A DNA stretch of 5,011 nucleotides, from positions 1-5,011 of the forward strand of contig JAICVV010000184.1 of assembly GCA_025935155.1 (NCBI GenBank), given 5' to 3'. Positions 1-5,011 of the stretch are shown piece after piece (position 1 is the first letter of the stretch; each line of letters begins with the position of its first letter). Both the position numbers and the translations under genes were made by a program. Source of the DNA: Alphaproteobacteria bacterium. GTDB taxonomy: Bacteria; Pseudomonadota; Alphaproteobacteria; Micropepsales; Micropepsaceae. The notes below the pieces were generated by a model that was not told where the DNA came from, searched no databases, and was given only the letters and a program-made list of their open reading frames with translations.

Positions 1-61
1 CGCATGCGAGCGCCATGAGGGCCACGGCTGAGACCGCGGCCACGAATGTTCGAATCTTCAC
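1..61 (-). CDS. Start of an exported protein (signal peptide only, partial)
   Basis: Only the first 20 codons are in the window; the gene runs off the left edge. Reading starts at a GTG (59-61), and the peptide begins MKIRTFVAAVSAVALMALAC. This is a short basic N-terminus (K2, R4) followed by a hydrophobic stretch, typical of a Sec signal peptide. A Cys at residue 20 after A-L-A could be a lipoprotein acylation site, but the -3 residue is Ala rather than the usual Leu, so a plain secreted protein is equally possible. The start is supported by an AGGAAG Shine-Dalgarno sequence seven bases upstream. The mature protein is not visible, so no function can be given. It is separated from the upstream DUF3297 remnant by about 190 bases. 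Confidence 0.6.
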   Translation of the reverse strand, partial: MKIRTFVAAVSAVALMALAC

Positions 62-68
62 GGTGTTG

Positions 69-74
69 CTTCCT
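69..74 (-). promoter_or_regulatory. Ribosome binding site of the exported-protein gene
   Basis: The minus strand reads AGGAAG, then seven bases, then GTG at 61-59. This site is the main reason for accepting a non-ATG start for the gene at the left edge. Confidence 0.6.
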
Positions 75-252
75 TTGGTTGATCCCTGCGGACAGGGGAT
101 GCCGGCAAGTACGGAGCACGCCGCAAAAAAGTTTCGCCGGCCAGCACGTGAGCATGCGTCTGGTGAATGCGGGCATTTGGCGCTGGCTCCGAATCCTTTA
201 CAAGCCGCGGGTTATGCGCGCCTGCTCGGCGGGAGTTCGCTCCGGCTATTTC

Positions 253-345
253 CTATTGCGAATCCGGCTTTCCGAAAGCGGGCTCGTGATAGGGCTCGAC
301 ACTGCCCTTCAGTTTCACCGTCATGGGATCGCCATGGCGATAGCG
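253..345 (-). pseudogene. Truncated 3' end of a DUF3297-family gene
   Basis: Reading the minus strand in the frame that ends at the TAG at 255-253 gives RHGDPMTVKLKG, then SVEPYHEPAFGKPDSQ and stop. Over 25 residues this matches the C-terminus of the DUF3297 gene at the right end of the window at 22 positions (RHGDPMTVKLKG-VEPY--PAFGKP). Upstream of Arg-His the similarity ends. Within about 20 bases the sequence becomes the end of the response-regulator gene, so the N-terminal two thirds of the family domain are missing. No start codon or Shine-Dalgarno sequence suits it; an internal ATG at 325 would give only about 23 residues. I read it as a remnant left by insertion or recombination, not a working gene. 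Nucleotide differences from the other copy fall mostly on third codon positions, so the two copies diverged while still coding. Confidence 0.8.
265..336 (-). repeat. Direct repeat, left copy (DUF3297 3' end)
   Basis: This stretch aligns without gaps to 4834-4905, an offset of 4569 bases, with 59 of 72 positions identical by hand count. It includes a 20-base exact block (ttcaccgtcatgggatcgcc, 314-333 and 4883-4902). The copies are in the same orientation and enclose the whole receptor-YfiR-kinase-regulator unit. Confidence 0.85.
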
Positions 346-364
346 CGGCAGACCGCGGCAGCAG

Positions 365-745
365 TCAGGCATTTCCAAGCATGCGGCCGGCTGTTTCCAC
401 CAGCGCATCGAAATCGAACGGCTTGTAGATGATCTCCACGCCGGCAGACCGCATGGCCGGCGGGAGCGGCTCCTGCGCGTAGCCCGTCATCAAAAGCACG
501 CGAAGTTTGGGCCGCAGGGCAAGGCCTGCCTCCGCCAGCTGGTAGCCGTTCCGGCCCGGCATCTTTATGTCGCTGATCAGAAGATCGACCGGTGCTTCCG
601 ATCGCAAAATCTCGTAGCCGCGATCTCCGTCGAACGCTTCCAGCACACGGTAACCGGCGTCCTCCAGCAACTCGATGGCTGCCATGCGCAGCATGCCTTC
701 GTCCTCCGCCACGAGAATCGTGCGGTGGTGTTCCGGTTCGCTCAT
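365..745 (-). CDS. Single-domain (CheY-like) response regulator
   Basis: A 126-residue protein made of one receiver domain and nothing else. The family accepts phosphate from a histidine kinase on a conserved Asp. Visible key residues are the acidic pair E14-D15 after ILVA, the phospho-acceptor D59 in LLISDIKMPG, the switch Thr T87 in LLMTGYA, and K108 in the YKPF motif; all catalytic positions are intact. There is no DNA-binding, GGDEF, EAL or other output domain, so the effect must come from protein-protein contact or a further phosphotransfer step. Its ATG overlaps the kinase stop codon by four bases (ATGA, 745-742), with GGAG eight bases upstream inside the kinase gene. The neighbouring kinase is the obvious phosphodonor and lacks a receiver of its own. 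It is the last intact gene of the four-gene unit. Its downstream target cannot be seen here. Confidence 0.93.
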   Translation of the reverse strand: MSEPEHHRTILVAEDEGMLRMAAIELLEDAGYRVLEAFDGDRGYEILRSEAPVDLLISDIKMPGRNGYQLAEAGLALRPKLRVLLMTGYAQEPLPPAMRSAGVEIIYKPFDFDALVETAGRMLGNA

Positions 746-2124
746 GCTGCACGCTCCAAATCCGCGGTTTGCGCTTTCGGCATGAGAATGACAACTGCCG
801 TGCCGCGGTCCACTTCGCTGTCGATCGCCAGGAAGCCGCCGGACTGGCGAACGTAGCCGAATGTCATGCTCAGTCCCAATCCTGTGCCCTTTCCCAAGGG
901 CTTGGTCGTGAAGAACGGATCGATCGCCTGCGCGCGAACATCCTCCGGCATCCCGGTCCCGGTATCGGCCACAACCAGCCGGACATAATCGCCCGCTGGC
1001 GCTTCTTGCAGTCCCGGCAGCGGCCCGGTGAGGGTGAAATTGTCCGTCGAAATGGTTAAGGAGCCACCCTCCGGCATCGCATCGCGGGCATTGATAACGA
1101 GGTTCAGGATCACGTTTTCCATCTGGTTGCTATCGCACACGATCCACCAGTCGGAATCGAGCTTTAGCTCGAGCTTCACGAGCTCGCCCGTCGAATGCCG
1201 GACCAGCGGCGACATTTCTTCCACCAAAGCCGACAAATTGACCGGCCTTGGCGACAAGGGCTGGCGGCGCGAAAAGGCGAGAATGCGCTGGGTGAGATTC
1301 GCCGCGCGGTCCAGACCCTCCGTTGCAAAACGGATGTAGCGCTCCACATCGCTTCGCCCCTGTGCAAGACGGCGCTGCAACAGGTGCAGGTTGCCCTTGA
1401 CGATCGTGAGCAGGTTGTTGAAGTCGTGTGCGATGCCGCCCGAAAGCTGGCCGATCGCCTCCATTTTTTGGCTCTGACGCAAAGCCTCCTCCGCCTTGCT
1501 GCGCTCGGCCATTTCGACTTGCAACCGCGCGTTCGCCTCGGAAAGCGCGACCGCGCGGCTCTCCAGCTCCGCGTTGGTCCGCGACAATGCGCTCTGCGCG
1601 CGCGCGAACACGAACAGCATCAGCGCTGCCATCGTCACCAGAAGCACCATTCCGATATAACGGGCCAGCCTGCGGCCCAAGGGTTCGATTGAGGCGCGCA
1701 GGTAAACGTATCCGACCGGTGCGCCGTTCTGCAGAACCGGAACACGCACAGTGAACTTTCCGGCGGACACGGTGGGCCTCACGTCTGCGGCCGAGGCTGG
1801 CAGTGGGGCTTCGCCGGCCCGGATGAAGCCTCCCACGGCGCGTCCCCGTCGCGGATAGACTCCAACCGCATCAAGCTGCGGGTTGGCTTGCATCGCATTT
1901 GCGTATTCCTGCGCGGCACGATTGTCGTTGAACACCAGCGCGGCCACGACGCCTGACGCGAGAATCTGCCCCTGAACGCGGACGACTTCGATTTGCTGCT
2001 CGCGATAGAGGTTGTCCTCATAAAGGGCCGTCACTGCGCCGGCGAGCAGCAAGAAAGCGGCCGCGACAACCGCCACCGCCGGTAGCGTGAGCCGGGGCGC
2101 GGCAGCATTGCGCCAGCCGCTCAT
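742..2124 (-). CDS. Membrane sensor histidine kinase with CHASE8/YfiN-like periplasmic domain
   Basis: A 460-residue inner-membrane kinase. In order: a transmembrane helix (about 14-34); a periplasmic domain (about 35-154) with [19 protein letters not shown], followed by a VGVY strand, resembling the CHASE8 sensor of YfiN-type proteins; a second helix (about 156-173); a probable coiled coil (about 176-217); a HisKA domain with H233 in [11 protein letters not shown]; and an ATPase domain with N box (about 334-350, [10 protein letters not shown]), G1 box DTGTGM (387-392) and F/G2 region [16 protein letters not shown] (403-418). All catalytic boxes are intact. No HAMP or PAS domain is evident between the membrane and H233. 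The frame is open upstream to 2379, but the ATG at 2124 is chosen because it has a GGGAG ribosome site seven bases upstream, places a signal-anchor helix at the N-terminus, and overlaps the YfiR stop by four bases. It should autophosphorylate and pass phosphate to the adjacent regulator. By analogy with YfiN, its periplasmic domain is the likely partner of the YfiR protein; this is inference. Confidence 0.93.
   Translation of the reverse strand: MSGWRNAAAPRLTLPAVAVVAAAFLLLAGAVTALYEDNLYREQQIEVVRVQGQILASGVVAALVFNDNRAAQEYANAMQANPQLDAVGVYPRRGRAVGGFIRAGEAPLPASAADVRPTVSAGKFTVRVPVLQNGAPVGYVYLRASIEPLGRRLARYIGMVLLVTMAALMLFVFARAQSALSRTNAELESRAVALSEANARLQVEMAERSKAEEALRQSQKMEAIGQLSGGIAHDFNNLLTIVKGNLHLLQRRLAQGRSDVERYIRFATEGLDRAANLTQRILAFSRRQPLSPRPVNLSALVEEMSPLVRHSTGELVKLELKLDSDWWIVCDSNQMENVILNLVINARDAMPEGGSLTISTDNFTLTGPLPGLQEAPAGDYVRLVVADTGTGMPEDVRAQAIDPFFTTKPLGKGTGLGLSMTFGYVRQSGGFLAIDSEVDRGTAVVILMPKAQTADLERAA
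754..758 (-). promoter_or_regulatory. Ribosome binding site of the response regulator
   Basis: The minus strand reads TGGAG, then eight bases, then ATG at 745. It lies inside the end of the kinase gene and, with the ATGA overlap, points to coupled translation of kinase and regulator. Confidence 0.6.
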
Positions 2125-2678
2125 GGCAACGCTCCCTTCGTTATCACCACGCGCGCCAATCCGAGCAATTTGGAGCTGAGCGTCAGGCCGTTTTCGGCAG
2201 CGGCGGCATTGTCGATGTCGAAGCGAACGTGCCCCTGATCTATGACAAAGCAGATAACGCCGTGTCCCGCTGCATCTACGGGGAGATCGGTAACCGTCAG
2301 CACCGGCCGCCCTTTTGCAGCTGCCATCGCCGCGGCAGCCGAACTGGCGTCCTGTCCGGGAACATACAAAACCTGGCAATCGGCCGATGCGCGGCTCACG
2401 GCGCGAATGACCAGCGGACGATTCCCGTCATGCTGGCCAGCGATAGCGCCCTGAAGGGAATCGGCCAAGCCCGGGTCGCCCAAAATGCATATAACCAATG
2501 GGGCATTCGGAGCCGCAAAGGCGGAATCGGGCCAGGTCACGAATGGCGCAAACTTATAAAGGAAGGTCCCTTTGATCTCGCGATCCAGCGCCACGCCGGC
2601 GGACATAGCGGGCGTGAACGCCGAGAACGCCGTGATCGCGGCGAAGATCACGATACCGGTGCGCCATCGCCGCAGCAT
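2121..2678 (-). CDS. YfiR-family (DUF4154/YfiR_HmsC) periplasmic protein
   Basis: A 185-residue protein with an N-terminal signal peptide (MLRRWR, then a hydrophobic stretch, likely cut near residues 27-30). The mature part shows the YfiR/HmsC family pattern: an early FLYKFAPFVTWP motif (39-50), a VICILGD strand (62-68), a central CQVLYVPG strand (101-108), PVLTVTD (125-131), then GHVRFDIDNAAAAENGLTLSSKLLGLAR (149-176), ending in the family's SSKLLxLA signature. Length is normal for the family. Cysteines sit at 64, 101 and 143; C64 and C101 fall where a disulfide would join the first and middle strands. In Pseudomonas, YfiR binds the periplasmic domain of YfiN and holds the enzyme off. Here the next gene encodes a kinase with a YfiN-like sensor, so a similar inhibitory or ligand-relay role is likely but unproven. 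The ATG follows the receptor stop codon directly, and the TGA stop overlaps the kinase ATG. Confidence 0.9.
   Translation of the reverse strand: MLRRWRTGIVIFAAITAFSAFTPAMSAGVALDREIKGTFLYKFAPFVTWPDSAFAAPNAPLVICILGDPGLADSLQGAIAGQHDGNRPLVIRAVSRASADCQVLYVPGQDASSAAAAMAAAKGRPVLTVTDLPVDAAGHGVICFVIDQGHVRFDIDNAAAAENGLTLSSKLLGLARVVITKGALP
2132..2139 (-). promoter_or_regulatory. Ribosome binding site that sets the kinase start
   Basis: The minus strand reads GAAGGGAG, then seven bases, then ATG at 2124. This strong site lies in the last codons of the YfiR gene and favours the 2124 start over the longer open frame that continues to 2379 through YfiR coding sequence. Confidence 0.7.
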
Positions 2679-2681
2679 CTA
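2676..2681 (-). other. Stop-start junction TAGATG between receptor and YfiR genes
   Basis: The receptor stop codon TAG (2681-2679) is followed with no spacer by the YfiR ATG (2678-2676). I see no clear Shine-Dalgarno sequence in the preceding 20 bases (minus strand GCTCAAAGCGGCGCTG), so YfiR translation probably depends on ribosomes finishing the receptor gene. Confidence 0.7.
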
Positions 2682-4643
2682 CAGCGCCGCTTTGAGCGTC
2701 ACGAACACAGAGCGCTGAATGGAGCGCGGGGGATAGCTCGAAGGATCGTTGAATTCGAGATGCCGGCTGTGCAGCAGATTGATGCCGTCGAGGGACAACT
2801 CAAGGCCGGAGGCAAAGCGCCATCCGACCCGCGCATCGGCCTCCGTGTAGCTCGGTGTGACCGCAACGGTTCGATAAATCTGTGGAACGAAGCTCACCAG
2901 CGCCGGCGTCTTCACATGCGCCACGTTGCGAAGGTCAAGATCGAGTTCCCAGTCCGAACCGAAATTCATCTCCGAGCGCAGCTGCGCCTGATACGGTGGA
3001 TCCTGGCCGGCGGTCTGGGTTTCCGTGAGATCGGTGGCCTGCGGATCGAGGCTCAGGGAACGCTGGAAACTGTTGAACCCGGCGCGCAGCCTCCACCAAT
3101 CGGCCGGACTGTACGTGCCCCAGACCTCGACGCCATAGGTTTTTGCATTCAGGTGGTTCTGGAGCTGGACAGGGAAAATGTCCGGCACCGCATACTGGTC
3201 GCTACGCAGGTCGTTGTAGTCGTTATAGTAACCCGAAACTGACAACGACACCTTGGACAGAATTTCGCCGCGGTAGCCCGCTTCAAACGCTGTCAGCTGC
3301 TCTGAGCCGAAATGTGGTGCTGCAATAAGAATTCCCGGTGCAATCAACTCACGATCGATGCGAGAGGGCGTGCGTACCGCGCGCGAAATTGCCGCCCAGA
3401 ACAGAGTGTCCTTCCGAGGCTCCCAGGCAACGCGCACATTCGGGAGAACGTCGAGGCCGGAATAGCTGTTGTACTCGGCTTTCGTGCCAACGGTCAGTTT
3501 CAGGTTTTCTGAGAGTGCAATATCGTCCTGCGCAAAGGCGTTGCCGAGCGTTAGCGTTGCTGAGGGATTTAGAAAATGAAATGGACTCTGCGAGAACAGG
3601 GCCTCCCGCCACACGCGGAACTCGCCGCCCCATACGATCTGCTGGCTCGCGCCTAGGGAAAAAGTGTGCTGCGCCTGCAGGTCGTAGGTTTGCAGGCGAT
3701 CCTGCAGCAGAACGGCATCGCGGTCGCTTTTGTCCCAATAGGCCTGGACCGAAAGCGAGGAGCCGTCGTCGAATGCATGACCCCAGCGCGCCAGCATGTC
3801 GCCACCCCACAGTTTCTCGTACGAGTCCTTCACCCGGTTGCCGAAGAGGTCTCCTTGCACCGTGAAGGTTTCACGGCCGACGCCGCCGTCCAGCCGAAAG
3901 CCGGCTTGCGCGCCGCTAAACGAATCCTGAGTCATGTCGAGCGCGGAAACCGGATCGGTGTCGTCGCGATGAAACGCCTTGACATAGGCACGATAGGTGG
4001 CGAAGCCCTGTAAGGCACCCCCGTAGCGCACGTACATGCCGCTGTCTTCACTGCCGGCGCCCATACTGGCCAGCAGGCCCTGTGTGCCGGCGGAAGACTT
4101 GGTGATGATATTGACGACGCCGTTCACTGCGTTGGCGCCGTAGAGCGTGCCGCCCGGACCGCTGATCACCTCGATCCGTTCAATGTCAGCAAGCGGCACA
4201 TCGATGCCCTGCCAAAAGATCGTGCCGCCAAGCGGCGAATAGACACTGCGGCCGTCGATCAGCACCAGCAGCTTGTTCGACGACTCCGGCGAATTGAAGC
4301 CGCGAGCGCTGATTGTATAGGTGAAGGCGTTGATGCGCGCGACCTCCAGATTGGGCGCGAGCCGCAGCACCTCCGGCAAGCTCGTTGCGCCCGACCTCCG
4401 GATGTCCTCGGCCGTGATCACGAAAACGGCGGCGGCGGCCTGGCTCAATGGTTGTGGCCGCTTCGCAACCGAGGTGATTTCCACGTTTTCGAGCTGCTCG
4501 ATGGAAAGCTGGCCCAATTGGGTCATCGAGGGGCCTACCTCATCGGCTTCAGCCACCAGGGCAAGCGCCAGCTGGCTAGCGACTGCTAAACCCGCAAAGA
4601 AAAGGACAAAACAGCCCCAGAACCAAAGCCGATAACGGCTCAT
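2679..4643 (-). CDS. TonB-dependent outer-membrane receptor
   Basis: A 654-residue outer-membrane receptor. MSRYR plus a long hydrophobic stretch forms a signal peptide, probably cleaved near residue 31. The plug domain spans about 55-182, with LSQAAAAVFVITAEDIRRSGATSLPEVLRLAPNLEVAR in the early part, ISARGF (111-116), LLVLIDGRSVY (125-135) and IERIEVISGPGGTLYGANAVNGVVNIITK (154-182). The remainder (about 183-654) has the alternating aromatic and polar pattern of a 22-strand barrel. The leader-to-plug gap is about 25 residues, too short for an STN signalling domain. The last residue is Leu (VTLKAAL), not the usual Phe or Trp. The family imports large scarce ligands using TonB energy; the ligand cannot be read from this sequence. 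The open frame extends to 4844, but the ATG at 4643 is chosen because the signal peptide starts there and a G-rich ribosome site precedes it. It heads the unit with YfiR, kinase and regulator. Confidence 0.93.
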   Translation of the reverse strand: MSRYRLWFWGCFVLFFAGLAVASQLALALVAEADEVGPSMTQLGQLSIEQLENVEITSVAKRPQPLSQAAAAVFVITAEDIRRSGATSLPEVLRLAPNLEVARINAFTYTISARGFNSPESSNKLLVLIDGRSVYSPLGGTIFWQGIDVPLADIERIEVISGPGGTLYGANAVNGVVNIITKSSAGTQGLLASMGAGSEDSGMYVRYGGALQGFATYRAYVKAFHRDDTDPVSALDMTQDSFSGAQAGFRLDGGVGRETFTVQGDLFGNRVKDSYEKLWGGDMLARWGHAFDDGSSLSVQAYWDKSDRDAVLLQDRLQTYDLQAQHTFSLGASQQIVWGGEFRVWREALFSQSPFHFLNPSATLTLGNAFAQDDIALSENLKLTVGTKAEYNSYSGLDVLPNVRVAWEPRKDTLFWAAISRAVRTPSRIDRELIAPGILIAAPHFGSEQLTAFEAGYRGEILSKVSLSVSGYYNDYNDLRSDQYAVPDIFPVQLQNHLNAKTYGVEVWGTYSPADWWRLRAGFNSFQRSLSLDPQATDLTETQTAGQDPPYQAQLRSEMNFGSDWELDLDLRNVAHVKTPALVSFVPQIYRTVAVTPSYTEADARVGWRFASGLELSLDGINLLHSRHLEFNDPSSYPPRSIQRSVFVTLKAAL

Positions 4644-4647
4644 TGCA

Positions 4648-4654
4648 CCCCCAA
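4648..4654 (-). promoter_or_regulatory. Probable ribosome binding site of the receptor gene
   Basis: The minus strand reads TTGGGGG, then four bases, then ATG at 4643. It is G-rich but close to the start codon, so a modest match. It supports the start that begins the signal peptide. The whole 172-base gap from 4815 to 4644 is the only room for a promoter of the four-gene unit; I found no convincing -35/-10 pair in it, so read-through from the DUF3297 gene is possible. Confidence 0.45.
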
Positions 4655-4815
4655 GCAGACACCCCGGCGTGACCGAAACGCGAGATGCATCCGCCAGTTC
4701 CCGCGGCAAACCGGTCTCTCGTCGTCGAATGGCTTGTCCGTGGCGCTGGGCAAGAACCGCCGATCTTCGACTCATTGGGCGTCTGCTATGCTCCACGCTC
4801 CATGCCGCGACCAGC

Positions 4816-5011
4816 TTACCCGGGCTGCGTCCGCGGTTTGCCAAACGCCGGCTGGTAGTAGGGTTCGACTGTGCCCTTCAGCTTCACCGTCATGGGATCG
4901 CCGTGCCGGTCGACCGTCTTGCCCACTGCCACGCGAATCCAGCCTTCGCTCACGCAATACTCTTCGACGTTGGTTTTCTCCGCGCCGTTGAAGCGGATGC
5001 CAACGCCGCGC
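4816..5011 (-). CDS. DUF3297-family protein, C-terminal part (5' end outside window)
   Basis: Reading the minus strand from the right edge to the TAA at 4818-4816 gives 65 codons: RGVGIRFNGAEKTNVEEYC, then VSEGWIRVAVGKTVDRHGDP, MTVKLKGTVEPYYQPAFGKP and RTQPG. This matches the small DUF3297 family (IGIRFNG, VEEYC-SEGWIRV, GKT-DR-G-P-T-KLKG-VE), whose members are about 80-90 residues, so only some 20 N-terminal residues should lie beyond the edge. No start codon is visible. The function of the family is not known to me; the protein looks cytoplasmic. It lies upstream of the receptor gene on the same strand with a 172-base gap. Its last 30 codons are duplicated at 345-253 on the far side of the four-gene unit. 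Confidence 0.88.
   Translation of the reverse strand, partial: RGVGIRFNGAEKTNVEEYCVSEGWIRVAVGKTVDRHGDPMTVKLKGTVEPYYQPAFGKPRTQPG
4834..4905 (-). repeat. Direct repeat, right copy (within DUF3297 gene)
   Basis: This is the partner of 265-336, in the same orientation, with 59 of 72 positions identical and a 20-base exact core at 4883-4902. This copy sits in an uninterrupted reading frame, while the left copy is cut off from its N-terminal half. Confidence 0.85.

Noticed and set aside
125..131. T-run on the minus strand after a GCCGGC sequence, a possible rho-independent terminator before the exported-protein gene.
   Set aside because: I could not draw a stable stem directly preceding the T-run.
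229..246. Small hairpin (GGAG-TTCG-CTCC) just past the DUF3297 remnant, a possible terminator.
   Set aside because: The stem is only four pairs before a mismatch, and no U-run follows on either strand.
761..772. 12-base match tccgcggtttgc shared with 4830-4841, near a second shared word cacgctcca.
   Set aside because: A 12-base match is about what chance gives in 5 kb, and the spacing between the two words differs at the two sites.
2125..2379. N-terminal extension of the kinase frame up to 2379.
   Set aside because: It runs through YfiR coding sequence in another frame, and the ATG at 2124 has the ribosome site and signal-anchor helix.
2229..3242. Long plus-strand open frame of 337 codons.
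   Set aside because: It lies antisense to the YfiR and receptor genes, has no recognisable domain or ribosome site, and reads as low-complexity Arg/Gly/His-rich sequence typical of GC-rich shadow frames.
4644..4815. Possible cobalamin riboswitch upstream of the TonB-dependent receptor (GAGACCGGTTTGCC resembles a B12 box; GCCAC and GGGAA are also present).
   Set aside because: The pieces are in the wrong order: the GAGACC-like part precedes GGGAA. The gap of 172 bases is also short for the full fold, and the pairing elements are not evident.
4644..4844. N-terminal extension of the receptor frame up to 4844.
   Set aside because: It would place about 67 Arg-rich residues before the signal peptide and overlap the DUF3297 gene; the 4643 ATG begins the signal peptide.

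Overview
The window looks like a GC-rich proteobacterial chromosome, most likely alphaproteobacterial. This rests on the histidine-kinase signature ([20 protein letters not shown] type), a DUF3297 gene, a Gram-negative outer-membrane receptor and a periplasmic YfiR protein. I cannot name a genus. Every gene I can support lies on the minus strand, so transcription runs from high to low coordinates.

Layout in transcription order: (1) the 3' part of a DUF3297-family gene, entering from the right edge and stopping at 4816; (2) a 172-base gap; (3) a compact four-gene unit: a TonB-dependent outer-membrane receptor (4643-2679), a YfiR-family periplasmic protein (2678-2121), a membrane sensor histidine kinase with a CHASE8/YfiN-like periplasmic domain (2124-742) and a single-domain response regulator (745-365); (4) a second, truncated copy of the DUF3297 3' end (about 345-253), only about 20 bases after the regulator stop codon; (5) a gap of about 190 bases; (6) the first 20 codons of an exported protein starting with GTG at 61 and leaving by the left edge.

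The four central genes are packed tightly. The receptor stop and the YfiR start are adjacent (TAGATG). The YfiR-kinase and kinase-regulator junctions are both four-base ATGA overlaps. They should be one transcript with coupled translation. The parts form a plausible path: outer-membrane receptor, periplasmic YfiR protein, periplasmic sensor domain of the kinase, phosphotransfer to a CheY-like protein. In the known YfiBNR system, YfiR represses the diguanylate cyclase YfiN through its periplasmic domain, and an outer-membrane lipoprotein (YfiB) relieves this. Here a similar sensor module appears to drive a kinase instead of a GGDEF enzyme, and a TonB-dependent receptor takes the outer-membrane position. 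That wiring is inferred from domains and gene order.

The four-gene unit is bracketed by two directly repeated, diverged copies of a DUF3297 3' end, offset by 4569 bases. It therefore looks like a cassette that was inserted at, or recombined into, the end of that gene. No integrase, transposase or tRNA is visible in the window, so the mechanism is open.
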